This document shows positions 53,094 to 62,942 of a stretch of 64,000 bases of DNA, one piece after another (the stretch's first letter is position 1; each line of letters begins with the position of its first letter). A program made the translations under genes and the position numbers. The notes under the pieces were generated by a model. The model did no database searches. It was not told the DNA's origin and was given only the letters and a program-made list of their open reading frames with translations. Origin of the DNA: Shewanella electrica (GTDB taxonomy: Bacteria; Pseudomonadota; Gammaproteobacteria; Enterobacterales; Shewanellaceae); contig NZ_JAKOGG010000005.1 of NCBI RefSeq assembly GCF_022321485.1, positions 124,001 to 188,000 of the forward strand, read 5' to 3'.

Positions 53094-55310
53094 ATGACTA
53101 TGCGCCGTTTCCACCTTGCGCCGTTAGCCATCCTTTGCAGCCTAAGTCCACTAGGTTATGCCGCCGAAAAACCGTCGACCGAATCAGCCGATAAGTCTAT
53201 CGAGCGAATTAAGGTTATCGGCACCAACCCACACCGCTATCAAACCTCGAGTGGCAACAGCTTATTCGGTCAAGAACTCGATTATTTAGAGATGCCGCGC
53301 GTCATCGACGTATTGCCAGAGCAGTTGCTGTTAGACCAAAAAGTGACTGAGCTAGAAGATGCACTGCGTAACGTGCCCGGGGTGAGCCTCTCTGACGGCT
53401 TTGGTGGCAGCAATAACGATTACTTGATCCGTGGTTTCCGCCGCAACACTATCTATCGTGACGGCTTACGCATCGCCTCTGACTTCCGTGTGAACACCAG
53501 TAACCTCGAAAGCATTCGGGTGATCAAAGGCCCCGCCTCGATCACTTATGGTCAAGTAGAGCCAGGTGGTCTGGTGGATGTGATCACTAAAAAGCCGTTG
53601 GATGAACGCCGCTTATATACCGAAGTACGTGCAGGCTCTTGGGATAACTACATGTTCCAAGGCGACTTCTCCACGCCGATTGGCGACAAAGCCGCCGTGC
53701 GCGCCAACGTATCGCTGCAAGATTCTGGCTACTTCCGCGATAACTTTGACATCAAGCGCAATGTGGTTTCTCTGACAGGCCGTTACGATCTATCCAGCGA
53801 CACCCGTTTAACCGCGTCCTATGAATACCGCGATGAATTTCGCACGTTTGACCGTGGCACCATGACAGCCCCTACCGCCAATGGCCGCGAAATCGTTAAC
53901 CGCCTGTTGGATATTCCGCTGTCACGCCGCTTTGGTGATGAAGCTGAAGAGATCGATACTCGCTTTGAGTTTGTTACCGTTGGGCTCAACCACATGTTTG
54001 CTAACGGCTGGCAGATAGATTTGCTTGCCGCATGGGAAAACGCCTACTCCAACGATCTACAGTCGCGGCCAGCTGCAGCGGTCATTACCGATGCCTCAGC
54101 GCCGATTGTGGATGGTTTCATTACCTCACCAGATTTTGCCGACCACGTTAAAGCGTTCTATGAAGACGGCGACCGCATCTTTTTGGCACGCCGTACCGAC
54201 GGCAACCGCGAATATCAACGCCATGCCGATTACCAACAGCTGCGCGTGACGGGCGACTGGCAATTTGCGGGTATGAACCACAGATTAGCCTTTGGTGCAG
54301 ATCGCCGTAGTTACGACGATGCTCGTTATTTTATCGCCACGCCAATCACCCAAGGCACCGCCGCAACTGGCGCGCTATTTGATATCGCCAACCCGATTTA
54401 CGACATGTTACCTACGGAGCTATCAACCGAAGGTGCAGAGCGTATCAAAGCCGCCACCGATGATTATGGCTTCTTCGCCAATGATTATGTGGAATTGACC
54501 GAGCAACTGAGCGTGCTGTTTGGCGGTCGTTGGGACTTTTCCGATGTGGATGGTGATGGCCCAGCAAAAACCGTTAATGAGTTTTCGCCGCAGGTCGCGC
54601 TGAATTATCGGGTGCTCGACAATCTGTCTGCCTTTGTCAGTTACTCAGAAGCATTTTCACCGAATACCACCTTTAAACTGGAGCCTAACGGCCAAAGCTC
54701 GGACACCGAGCTATTCCCGCCCGAAAACTCTAAGCAGTATGAAGTGGGTGCCAAAGGCCAATTCTTCGAAGGCAAACTCAACAGCAGCTTGGCCTTGTAC
54801 AAGATTGAAAAAGAAAATGTGTTAACCCAAGTGGATAACGAATTTCAGTTGGTCAAAGGCCAACAATCACAAGGCGTAGAACTGAATATCAATGGTCAAC
54901 CGCTACCGGGCTGGACCGTAATGGCGGGTTATGCCTACACCGATGCCGAGATCAGCAGCGGCGAAAACGCCGGTAATCGTCCACGCAACGTGGCGGAACA
55001 CACCGCCAGCCTGTGGACCAGCTATGAGTTCCATGAAGGTACATGGCAAGGCGTTGGTGCGGGTATCGGTGCCTTCTACATGGGCGACCGCTTCGGCGAT
55101 GACATCAACAGTTGGAGCTTAGGCAGTTACACCACGGTCGATTTGTCGCTGTGGTACACCCTGCCAACGGTTTATGACGGCAACATTCGTCTGCAACTGT
55201 CGGCTAAGAACCTGTTTGATGAAGAGTACTACAGCGCCAGCGGTGGTGACTTACGCGTCAGCATTGGTTCGCCACGTAGCCTGTTTGCGTCGATTTCGGC
55301 CACCTTCTAA
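53094..55310 (+). CDS. TonB-dependent siderophore receptor
   Basis: Outer-membrane receptor of ~738 aa. Signal peptide (RFHLAPLAILCSLSPLGYA), a plug domain (VTELEDALRNVPGVSLSDGFGG; IRGFRRNTIYRDGLR; IRVIKGPASITYGQVEPGGLVDVITKKP) and a 22-strand barrel ending in the C-terminal Phe (ISATF). The plug is of the ferrichrome/pseudobactin-type siderophore receptor group; the ligand is unknown. GGGAGAG nine bases before ATG 53094 supports this start. A Fur box lies upstream, and it forms an operon with the PepSY gene 9 bp downstream. Confidence 0.94.
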   Translation: MTMRRFHLAPLAILCSLSPLGYAAEKPSTESADKSIERIKVIGTNPHRYQTSSGNSLFGQELDYLEMPRVIDVLPEQLLLDQKVTELEDALRNVPGVSLSDGFGGSNNDYLIRGFRRNTIYRDGLRIASDFRVNTSNLESIRVIKGPASITYGQVEPGGLVDVITKKPLDERRLYTEVRAGSWDNYMFQGDFSTPIGDKAAVRANVSLQDSGYFRDNFDIKRNVVSLTGRYDLSSDTRLTASYEYRDEFRTFDRGTMTAPTANGREIVNRLLDIPLSRRFGDEAEEIDTRFEFVTVGLNHMFANGWQIDLLAAWENAYSNDLQSRPAAAVITDASAPIVDGFITSPDFADHVKAFYEDGDRIFLARRTDGNREYQRHADYQQLRVTGDWQFAGMNHRLAFGADRRSYDDARYFIATPITQGTAATGALFDIANPIYDMLPTELSTEGAERIKAATDDYGFFANDYVELTEQLSVLFGGRWDFSDVDGDGPAKTVNEFSPQVALNYRVLDNLSAFVSYSEAFSPNTTFKLEPNGQSSDTELFPPENSKQYEVGAKGQFFEGKLNSSLALYKIEKENVLTQVDNEFQLVKGQQSQGVELNINGQPLPGWTVMAGYAYTDAEISSGENAGNRPRNVAEHTASLWTSYEFHEGTWQGVGAGIGAFYMGDRFGDDINSWSLGSYTTVDLSLWYTLPTVYDGNIRLQLSAKNLFDEEYYSASGGDLRVSIGSPRSLFASISATF

Positions 55311-55319
55311 GGAGCAGTT

Positions 55320-56660
55320 ATGCAGTGGCCATCGAAGAAACAATGGCTGGCATGGCACACCTTTATTGGGGTGCTCTCCGGTATGATGTTGTTCATCATC
55401 TGCTGGAGTGGCACCTTTGCCACCGTATCCCATGAACTGGATTGGTTAACCAATCCAGCATGGCGCAGCGACGCCAGCAACGTCAGCCACCAGCAGTTGG
55501 TTGATGCCTATCGGCAGGTGCAAACCACCATGCCGCAGGCGAAAATCATGCAGCTCGAATCCGCTAGCAGTGCGGGTTACGCCATCAGTGTCATCGTCAA
55601 ACCGCCGCAAGCCGCGCCAGAATATGTGTTAGTCGATCCGCAAACCATGCACATCAATGGTAGCTATTCTGCGCTGACCATTGCGCGTTTCTTTCGCGAC
55701 TTTCACATGGCGCTGTTTAATCCACTCGGTATTGGCAAATATCTGGTGTGCATATTTGCCTTACTGCTGCTCACCTCGATTGTTACCGGCCTGATGTTTT
55801 ATAAACGCTGGTGGCAGAAGTTTTGGAGTTTGCCCTCAGGTAACAGCGCCAGAGCGCGCTGGAGCAGTTGGCATCGCTGGTTAGGTTTATGGTCACTTTG
55901 GTTTAGTTTGTTAATTGGTGTGACCGGCACTTGGTATCTGTATGAGCAAACACGCTTCAGCTTGTTTGATGGCCTGTTTTCCTATACCGATAGTGCCGCT
56001 GGCGCCGAGCGGCCATTGCCGCAACTCAGCGCACAAAAGGCCACAATCACGCCGGATCAACTCGCGCAAGCTATCGCGATTACTGAGCAAGCGCTGCCGG
56101 AATTAACCATTCACCAAATCAGTTTAGATCGTGGTGGCTATCTGTTTATTGCCGGGCAAACCTCATCGCTGTTAGTTCGTCACCGCGCCAACAAGGTCTA
56201 CATCGACCCAAGCACAATGCAGTTGGCGTACCGCCAAACGGCGGCCGATCTCAGCCCGTATTGGCGTTGGTCCAATATGGCCGACCCGCTGCACTTTGGT
56301 GATTTTGGCGGCTTGTACAGCAAGCTAATTTGGGTGGTATTTGGCTTAGCCTTGAGTGTGATGGCGTTTAGCGGTACGTGGATGTACGTCAAACGCCTTG
56401 CCGCTAAAGCGTCACCAAGCAGCATCAAAAGTTTACGCTTTGCCGTGTATTTGAGCTGGTTGAGTCTGGTGGCGGCACTGGTCATTGCCGCGCTGCATAT
56501 TATTGCGCTGGCACAGGGGCCTGATGGATGGCATTGGCTACCGATGCCACTCGGCTCGGCGCTATTTTTATTGGCGTGGAGTGTGACCACATTAGTGGGC
56601 TGTATTTGGGGTGGCTATGGATTAATTAAGCGAGTTAACAATGACTTCAGTTTGATTTAA
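55320..56660 (+). CDS. PepSY-associated membrane protein of iron uptake operon
   Basis: 446 aa, four or more membrane helices with PepSY-type periplasmic segments. Typical blocks are KKQWLAWHTFIGVLSGMMLFIICWSGTF, WHRWLGLWSLWFSLLIGVTGTWYLYE and LHFGDFGGLYSKLIWVVFGLALSVMAFSG, whose His residues suit haem coordination. Such proteins are encoded next to siderophore receptors and are thought to reduce or release iron from ferri-siderophores (ferric-reductase-like, inference). AAGGAG lies before ATG. Cotranscribed with the receptor. Confidence 0.9.
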   Translation: MQWPSKKQWLAWHTFIGVLSGMMLFIICWSGTFATVSHELDWLTNPAWRSDASNVSHQQLVDAYRQVQTTMPQAKIMQLESASSAGYAISVIVKPPQAAPEYVLVDPQTMHINGSYSALTIARFFRDFHMALFNPLGIGKYLVCIFALLLLTSIVTGLMFYKRWWQKFWSLPSGNSARARWSSWHRWLGLWSLWFSLLIGVTGTWYLYEQTRFSLFDGLFSYTDSAAGAERPLPQLSAQKATITPDQLAQAIAITEQALPELTIHQISLDRGGYLFIAGQTSSLLVRHRANKVYIDPSTMQLAYRQTAADLSPYWRWSNMADPLHFGDFGGLYSKLIWVVFGLALSVMAFSGTWMYVKRLAAKASPSSIKSLRFAVYLSWLSLVAALVIAALHIIALAQGPDGWHWLPMPLGSALFLLAWSVTTLVGCIWGGYGLIKRVNNDFSLI

Positions 56661-56738
56661 TCACCTACTGAGATACTTCGTCTCGGTTAGTTACCAGCCT
56701 CTGTTTATTTTATTTTCTTTTTCACAGTCGCTTCATTT

Positions 56739-56764
56739 GAGCCTGCTTGCAGGCTCTTTTTTTT
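56739..56764 (+). terminator. Terminator of the siderophore receptor operon
   Basis: GAGCCTGC/GCAGGCTC with a two-base loop and an eight-T run. Confidence 0.92.
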
Positions 56765-56808
56765 GCATCAGCTATGCTTAATTGAGTTATCTCAAGGAGA
56801 AGAGACTG

Positions 56809-56997
56809 ATGGAAAATCTCGCGTCCCTACCGCCCGAAATATTGCTCGGAATCGTTAACGAAAAACTGCGCCTGTTTTGCGATGATCGCCAAGAGTTGTT
56901 TTATGAACTGGATGTCACGCCACAACTATTGGAACGCAAACTGGCTCAGCTTGGCTACCAATACGATCTGGTCAGCAATCAATATAAACGCCTGTAA
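56809..56997 (+). CDS. DUF4250 domain protein
   Basis: 62 aa. LASLPPEILLGIVNEKLRLFCDDRQELFYELDVTPQLLERKLAQLGYQYD follows the DUF4250 pattern, a tiny helical family of unknown role. AAGGAGA precedes ATG 56809. Upstream in-frame starts would run into the terminator. Convergent with topB, with only 3 bp between stop codons. Confidence 0.85.
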   Translation: MENLASLPPEILLGIVNEKLRLFCDDRQELFYELDVTPQLLERKLAQLGYQYDLVSNQYKRL

Positions 56998-57000
56998 CCG

Positions 57001-59034
57001 TTAGCTCGATTTCGCCGTGGTTTTGCGGCGCGTACTGCTGCCTTTCGCCGCTTTAGTCGCCGTTGCAGATTTACTGCGGCTGCTACTGCCCGAGGCACTT
57101 TTACGTGAACCACTGCTGCGGCGCCGTTTGGCAAATGCTGGCTTATTGGCTTTCACCCCCGCTAATGCGGTAGGTAACTGCTGGCAGGCCTCATGCACCA
57201 ATTGCTCAATGGTTTGCAGCAGCGGTGACATAAAGTGTTGATAATTAATTTCGCGCTGACAAATCGCCTCTAGGCGGTTTTCCCACTGCGCGGTCATATC
57301 TGGCAACGTCGCCGATAATGGCAAGCTGTGGATCAGCCCTTTGCCCGCATCGGTCGCTAGAATGGTTTTACCCTGTCGCTGCAAAAAGCCGCGCTTAAAT
57401 AGCAGTTCAATAATGCCGGCTCTAGTCGCCTCGGTGCCTAAACCGTCGGTGTCTTTCAAGATTTTACGAATATCACTGTCGCTAACGTAGCGGCTAATGC
57501 CGGTCATCGCCGCCAGCAAGGTGGCATCGGTAAAGTGTTTTGGTGGTTGAGTAATCTTCTCCACCACTTCACCGCGATCACACCACAACGCTTGACCAAC
57601 CGTCAGTTTGGGCAGATTGCCGCTGCTGTCTTCATCGTCGTTATCACTTTCTTCACCGCGATTGCTGCGGAACAGTTGCTTCCAACCGGCTTGCTGCTCG
57701 CGTTTACTGCTGGCGTTAAAAATACCGCCAGCAATCTCCACACTAACGCGGGTGTCCCAATACAGATAATGCGGATAAAACTGCGCTAAATATTGCCGCG
57801 CCACTTGCAGGTATACCTGCCGTTCACGGTTGGATAGTGCGTTGAGATTAGCCACTTTTTCGGTGGGAATAATGGCGTGGTGCGCATCAACTTTGCTGTC
57901 ATCCCACGCTTTGGATTTAAGCTTGGCATCGGGTGCATCAACGCCCTGCAATAACTCGGTCGCGCCTTGGCTAATCGCTTGCAGCACTTTGGGGGCATCA
58001 CTGAACTGTGCTTTGGGCAGATAGCGACTATCAGACCGTGGATAGGTCAGCAGTTTGTGTTTTTCGTACAACGATTGCGCGGTATCCAGCACCTCTTTGG
58101 CACTCATGCCAAAGCGTTTGTTGCAATCAATCTGCAACGCCGACAAGTTGTACGGCAGCGGCGGCGCTTGCCGTTTTTGCTTTTCTTCCACGCTGAGCAC
58201 TTTGGCGGCTTGATTGCTAATGCGCCCCGCAACGTTTTCAGCCAAGCCTTTGGCGAGCACCCGTCCTTCCTCATCCTGCCACTTAGCGCACGCTTCACTC
58301 GGTTGCCACTTGGCGGTAAATGCCGAGTTATCTGGCACATTGGGATCATGCAGATGGGCTAACACTTCATAGAACGGCTTGGATTGAAACGCGGCGATCT
58401 CTTCATCACGGCGCACCACCAATCCTAATACTGGTGTTTGCACCCGTCCGACCGATAACACACCTTGATAGCCAACTTTACGGCCTTGCAGCGTAAAGGC
58501 ACGGGTCATGTTCATGCCATAGAGCCAGTCGGCGCGACTGCGCGCCAACGCCGATGTCGACAACGGAATAAACTCGCGGTTACTGCGCAATTGTTTGAGC
58601 GCTTTTGTCACCGCACTTGGGTTCAAGTCGTTAATCAGTAACCGTTGTGCACTGGCGAGTTTACTTTGGCTGACTTTGAGGTAGGACAACACTTCATCCA
58701 CCAGCAGTTGCCCTTCTCTATCGGGGTCGCCCGCATGTACCAGTTGCTGTGCTTGCCCGACGAGCTTTTTCAACACCGTCAGTTGGCTGCGGGTATTGGC
58801 TTTAGGTTTGAGTTGCCACTGCTGCGGCACAATCGGCAAGTGCTCTAGCTTCCATGATTTATATTGCGCGTCATAAGCATCCGGCTCAGCTTGCTCCAGC
58901 AGATGCCCCACACACCACGAGACACAATCGCCATTGGCGGCCTCAAGGTAACCGTCATGTTTTTTCAGCGGTTTAGGCAACACATCGGCAATGGCACGGC
59001 CAAGACTGGGCTTTTCGGCAATATAAAGGATCAT
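57001..59034 (-). CDS. topB: DNA topoisomerase III
   Basis: Type IA topoisomerase, 677 aa, decatenase involved in resolving replication and recombination intermediates. The Toprim domain starts MILYIAEKPSLGRAIADVL and contains HAGDPDREGQLLVDE; the catalytic Tyr is in LLTYPRSDSRYLP; then KHFTDATLLAAM and LGTEATRAGIIE. The C-terminal tail is highly basic Ser/Arg/Lys (RKSASGSSSRSK), replacing the zinc fingers of topoisomerase I. A LexA-type box lies just upstream of the start codon. Confidence 0.96.
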   Translation of the reverse strand: MILYIAEKPSLGRAIADVLPKPLKKHDGYLEAANGDCVSWCVGHLLEQAEPDAYDAQYKSWKLEHLPIVPQQWQLKPKANTRSQLTVLKKLVGQAQQLVHAGDPDREGQLLVDEVLSYLKVSQSKLASAQRLLINDLNPSAVTKALKQLRSNREFIPLSTSALARSRADWLYGMNMTRAFTLQGRKVGYQGVLSVGRVQTPVLGLVVRRDEEIAAFQSKPFYEVLAHLHDPNVPDNSAFTAKWQPSEACAKWQDEEGRVLAKGLAENVAGRISNQAAKVLSVEEKQKRQAPPLPYNLSALQIDCNKRFGMSAKEVLDTAQSLYEKHKLLTYPRSDSRYLPKAQFSDAPKVLQAISQGATELLQGVDAPDAKLKSKAWDDSKVDAHHAIIPTEKVANLNALSNRERQVYLQVARQYLAQFYPHYLYWDTRVSVEIAGGIFNASSKREQQAGWKQLFRSNRGEESDNDDEDSSGNLPKLTVGQALWCDRGEVVEKITQPPKHFTDATLLAAMTGISRYVSDSDIRKILKDTDGLGTEATRAGIIELLFKRGFLQRQGKTILATDAGKGLIHSLPLSATLPDMTAQWENRLEAICQREINYQHFMSPLLQTIEQLVHEACQQLPTALAGVKANKPAFAKRRRSSGSRKSASGSSSRSKSATATKAAKGSSTRRKTTAKSS

Positions 59035-59044
59035 AACGCTTGGA

Positions 59045-59063
59045 TACTGTATAGAATTACAGT
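59045..59063. promoter_or_regulatory. LexA (SOS) box upstream of topB
   Basis: TACTGTATAGAATTACAGT contains CTGT-N8-ACAG with an AT-rich spacer, matching the gammaproteobacterial LexA consensus very closely. It lies 11 bp upstream of the topB start codon and overlaps a possible -10 (TATACA on the coding strand). Repression by LexA is inferred. Confidence 0.7.
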
Positions 59064-59356
59064 GAATTTAACGCACGGCTTGGCAAAGTGCAAATACTGC
59101 GGCTTGCTGTTGTCATAAATTGCGCGGGCGTCATCAAGCGGCACACTCACTACAATCCGCCGAGCGTAAACGTCATACTCCCATGACGCCTTAGTCAAAA
59201 TGTTTTTAATTAGTTAAATAATTGCTAAACAAACAAGCGAAATAACGCGTCTATCTCGGCTTGATAGCAAGATTTCACCCCGAATAGCTATACTCCAGCG
59301 GTGCCAGCCATGAGGGCTGAGCACGACCAAATGGAACTTGATTCGAGGTGACTGCT
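59064..59356. other. topB / cellulase intergenic region
   Basis: About 290 bp between divergent genes. It is AT-rich near 59195-59235 (likely cellulase promoter side). A TATACT hexamer lies at about 59290. GAGGTG is the cellulase ribosome-binding site. No operator was recognised. Confidence 0.4.
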
Positions 59357-60724
59357 ATGGCTTTAAAAATTGGTAAATCCATGATCGCCGCCGCATTAGT
59401 GAGTGCTGGCGTATCTTCGATGGCTTACGCCGACGTGCCGCCGCTGACGGTAGAGAATGGCCAAATTCTGAGTGGTGGTGAACAGAAAAGCTTTGCTGGT
59501 AATAGCTTCTTTTGGAGTAATACTGGCTGGGGCCAAGAGAAAATGTATAACGCCAATGTCGTTTCTTGGCTAAAACAAGATTGGCACAGCACCATTGTTC
59601 GGGTGGCATTAGGCGCCGATGAAGGTGGCTCCTATATTGATGATCCCGCCAGTAACTTGGCGCGCATCCGTACGGTGGTTGATGCGGCGATTGCCAATGA
59701 TATGTATGTGATTATCGATTTCCACTCACACCACGCCCAAGATAAAAAAGCGGCGGCGATTCAATTTTTCACTCAAATGGCCGAGCAGTATGGCGACCAT
59801 AACAACGTGATCTATGAGATTTATAACGAGCCGCTGCAAGTCAGTTGGTCAAATGTGATCAAACCCTATGCGGTGGATGTGATTAACGCCATTCGTGCCA
59901 TCGACCCCGACAACTTGATTGTGGTGGGTACACCAACGTGGTCACAAGATGTGGATGTGGCGTCGCAAGACCCAATCGCTGGCAGCAACATCGCCTACGC
60001 ACTGCACTTTTACGCCGGCAGTCACGGCCAGTTTTTACGTGATAAAGCACTGACAGCGATGAACAATGGTATCGCCTTGATGGTCACCGAATGGGGCGCG
60101 GTCAATGCCGATGGCAACGGCAATGTCGCCACTGCTAGCGTCAACGAATGGATGAACTTCCTCGCCACCAACCACTTAAGCCATGTGAACTGGGCGGTGA
60201 GTGATAAAGCCGAAGGCGCTTCTATCATCAATCCCGGTGCCAACCCTAACGGCAATTGGTCAGCCAGCGATTTAACCGCCTCAGGCACTTTCGTAAAAGA
60301 TATCATCAGCAACTGGGGCAGCAGCATTGATGTTCCCGATGATGGCGATGACCAAGGCGACGGCGATAACGGCGGCGGAAGCGGCAATGGAGGCTCACAA
60401 CCGGGAGATGGCGACACCAATCCGCCGTCAGCGGGCATGGCGCAATGTGAGTATCTGGTCAGCAACCGTTGGCAAGGCGGCTTTCAAGCCACCATCAAAA
60501 TCACCAACGTGTCGAGCCAGCCGATCAATGGTTGGCAAGTGAACTGGAGTTACGCTGATGGCTCGCACGTCACCAGTTTGTGGAATGCGGTGCTAACCCA
60601 ACAATACAGCGCCAGTAACCTTGATTGGAACGCTAGCATCGCGCCAAATCAAAGTGTTGAGTTCGGTTTTATTGGCACCGGCAACGGCGCCAGCAGCAAC
60701 CTCAGCGGCAGCATCTGCCAGTAA
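59357..60724 (+). CDS. Secreted endo-beta-1,4-glucanase (GH5) with CBM2
   Basis: 455 aa. Signal peptide (MIAAALVSAGVSSMAYA); GH5 catalytic domain, subfamily 2-like, about residues 28-320, with acid/base Glu in VIYEIYNEPL and nucleophile Glu in LMVTEWGAV; an acidic Asp/Gly-rich linker (DDGDDQGDGDNGGG); and a C-terminal CBM2 (about 360-455) opening with CEYLVSNRWQGGFQA and closing with GSICQ, the two Cys probably disulfide-bonded. Hydrolyses cellulose or related beta-glucans outside the cell. ATG 59357 follows GAGGTGA. Alone between topB and fadJ. Confidence 0.95.
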   Translation: MALKIGKSMIAAALVSAGVSSMAYADVPPLTVENGQILSGGEQKSFAGNSFFWSNTGWGQEKMYNANVVSWLKQDWHSTIVRVALGADEGGSYIDDPASNLARIRTVVDAAIANDMYVIIDFHSHHAQDKKAAAIQFFTQMAEQYGDHNNVIYEIYNEPLQVSWSNVIKPYAVDVINAIRAIDPDNLIVVGTPTWSQDVDVASQDPIAGSNIAYALHFYAGSHGQFLRDKALTAMNNGIALMVTEWGAVNADGNGNVATASVNEWMNFLATNHLSHVNWAVSDKAEGASIINPGANPNGNWSASDLTASGTFVKDIISNWGSSIDVPDDGDDQGDGDNGGGSGNGGSQPGDGDTNPPSAGMAQCEYLVSNRWQGGFQATIKITNVSSQPINGWQVNWSYADGSHVTSLWNAVLTQQYSASNLDWNASIAPNQSVEFGFIGTGNGASSNLSGSICQ

Positions 60725-60746
60725 GCTAGTGTGAATCCAACCCATG

Positions 60747-60773
60747 AAAAAGGCGCCAATAACGGCGCCTTTT
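60747..60773. terminator. Bidirectional terminator, cellulase / fadJ
   Basis: AAAAAGGCGCC/GGCGCCTTTT with a six-base loop between convergent genes. Confidence 0.92.
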
Positions 60774-60790
60774 CTGTTTAACGTGAGCGG

Positions 60791-62941
60791 TTAGCGATAA
60801 AACTTACGCTGCTCGCTCGCCATCAACTCTAACATTGGCGCTGGCGCAAAGCGCTCGCCGAAGTGTTGTTGGTAACCTTTCAAAATGGTCACTAAGTTGG
60901 CCGCGCCCAAGCTGTCGATATAACGGAATGGACCACCGAGGAATGGCGGGAAGCCGATACCAAAAATCGCGCCGATATCACCATCACGCGCCGAGCTGAT
61001 AATGCCCTCTTCCAAGCAGCGCACCGCTTCGTTAAGCATTTGCACCACGCAACGCTCGGCCAGATTGCCGTATTCGCTGCTAGTACCTGGGGTGATCCCC
61101 AACACTTTGTACACCGAAGTATCGACTTGCTTCTGCGGCTTACGTTGCAGACGATCCAGCAACTTAGGCTTGCTGTAGAGATAAAAGCCACGGCCATTTT
61201 TGCGACCTTTGCGATCATCGCTCAACAGCCGATCAAACGCGGCGGGCGCTTTAAAACGTGGGCCTAATTCCGCTTCTAAAATCGGCGCGATTTTGGCACC
61301 CACATCAATGCCAACTTCATCCAGCAAGGTGATTGGCCCGACCGGGAAACCAAACTTCACTAAGCTGCGATCTAACGCTTCCACCTCGTTGCCTTCCAGC
61401 AGCAGTTGTGCCGCTTCGTTCATGTACAACGCCAGAATGCGGTTGACATAAAAACCCGCGCCATCTTGCACCACAATCGGTGTTTTGCCTTGCTTGCGGG
61501 CAAAGGCCACCGTGGTAGCAATGGTTTCTGGCGAGGTTTTCTGGTGTGCAATCACTTCCACCAGCGGCATTTTTTCTACGGGCGAGAAGTAATGCAGGCC
61601 GATAACGTTTTCTGGGCGGCTGGCCACCGAGGCAATCTTACCGATGGGCAGCGATGAAGTGTTTGAGGCAAACACTGTGTGCTCGCTACACTCGCGCTCG
61701 ATATCTTGCACCATCTGGTGTTTCAAGTTGAGGTCTTCAAATACCGCTTCCACCACGATGTCGGCATCTTTCACGCCAACATAATCTACCGTCGTGCTCA
61801 TGAGTGACAGCTGCTGATCACGCTGAGTCGGCGTCATATGACGGCGTTGCACGCCCTTGCTGAGCAGCTTGTAAGCATACGATAGCGCGTTCGATAAGCC
61901 TTGTTGGCTGATGTCTTTTACCCGCACAGGTATTTTGGCTTTGGACACCGTCACCGAGGCAATACCGCCGCCCATCAACCCACCGCCCAACACCACGGCT
62001 TTATTGAGTGCCCGTGGTTTAGCATCAGCGGCGCCGGTTTCTTTCTTCATCTCCGTGGTAGCGAAGAAGATAGAACGCAGCGCGGCAGATTCTGGCGTCA
62101 TGACCAACTCGCCAAAATAACGCGATTCAGTCGCTAAGCCTGCGGCCATGCCCTCATCGGCACCGATACGCACGGTTTCGATGATCCGCAGCGGCGCGGG
62201 ATAATTGCCTTTGGTTTTGCGCTCAACTTGTTTGAGTGCTTGGTCGAACAAAATATTGCGGCCGACGTGGCTGGTTTCTAACGCCAGCTCCTGCATATTG
62301 CGTTTACGTGGCTTACGGCTTTTGCCAGATTGCACCAGCTTGATGGCCGCTTCTAACAAAATGGTGTTAGGCACTACATCGTCAACTAGCCCCAGTTTCA
62401 GCGCCTGTTTCGGGCGTAACTGTTTGCCGGTGAGCATCATGTCTAACGCTTTGGCGATGCCGATCAATTTTGGCAAACGTTGGGTGCCGCCACTGCCGGG
62501 CAACAACCCGAGTTGCACTTCGGGCAAGCCCAATTGGGTTTTGGCATCATCGCTACAGACCCGTTTATGGCACGCCAGCGCCAACTCTAAACCGCCGCCC
62601 AAGCAGGCACCATGAATCGCCGCCACTACCGGCATCGGCAGTGCTTCTAACTCGGCAAAAACTTTATGGCCTGCGGCTGACAGTTCACTGGCTTTTTCGC
62701 TGGTATCACAGGCATCCAGCATGGAGATGTCAGCGCCGGCGACGAACGAGTCTTTTTTGCCGGAGATCACTACCAAGCCTTTAATGCTGCTGTCGTTGCG
62801 GATCTCGGCCAGCAGTTCAGTCATCTGTGGCACAAACTCGGCTTTGAGCGTGTTCATGCTCTCGCCGGGCACATCCATCGTCAGCAAGGCGATACCGTCT
62901 TCGCGGCGGGTTAAGCTAAATGTGTTGGTTGAGGTCGTCAT
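60791..62941 (-). CDS. fadJ: Fatty acid oxidation complex alpha subunit FadJ
   Basis: 716 aa. The N-terminal enoyl-CoA hydratase/isomerase domain has [25 protein letters not shown] (oxyanion hole) and catalytic Glu in [18 protein letters not shown]. The C-terminal 3-hydroxyacyl-CoA dehydrogenase has [12 protein letters not shown] for NAD and catalytic His in [19 protein letters not shown]. It forms the FadIJ complex with the thiolase encoded 1 bp upstream. FadJ rather than FadB is favoured by the operon order fadI-fadJ. Confidence 0.95.
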   Translation of the reverse strand: MTTSTNTFSLTRREDGIALLTMDVPGESMNTLKAEFVPQMTELLAEIRNDSSIKGLVVISGKKDSFVAGADISMLDACDTSEKASELSAAGHKVFAELEALPMPVVAAIHGACLGGGLELALACHKRVCSDDAKTQLGLPEVQLGLLPGSGGTQRLPKLIGIAKALDMMLTGKQLRPKQALKLGLVDDVVPNTILLEAAIKLVQSGKSRKPRKRNMQELALETSHVGRNILFDQALKQVERKTKGNYPAPLRIIETVRIGADEGMAAGLATESRYFGELVMTPESAALRSIFFATTEMKKETGAADAKPRALNKAVVLGGGLMGGGIASVTVSKAKIPVRVKDISQQGLSNALSYAYKLLSKGVQRRHMTPTQRDQQLSLMSTTVDYVGVKDADIVVEAVFEDLNLKHQMVQDIERECSEHTVFASNTSSLPIGKIASVASRPENVIGLHYFSPVEKMPLVEVIAHQKTSPETIATTVAFARKQGKTPIVVQDGAGFYVNRILALYMNEAAQLLLEGNEVEALDRSLVKFGFPVGPITLLDEVGIDVGAKIAPILEAELGPRFKAPAAFDRLLSDDRKGRKNGRGFYLYSKPKLLDRLQRKPQKQVDTSVYKVLGITPGTSSEYGNLAERCVVQMLNEAVRCLEEGIISSARDGDIGAIFGIGFPPFLGGPFRYIDSLGAANLVTILKGYQQHFGERFAPAPMLELMASEQRKFYR

Positions 62942-62942
62942 A

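Noticed and set aside
53094-56660. A siderophore biosynthesis cluster around the TonB receptor
   Set aside because: No NRPS, NIS synthetase or export genes are nearby. The unit is uptake only.
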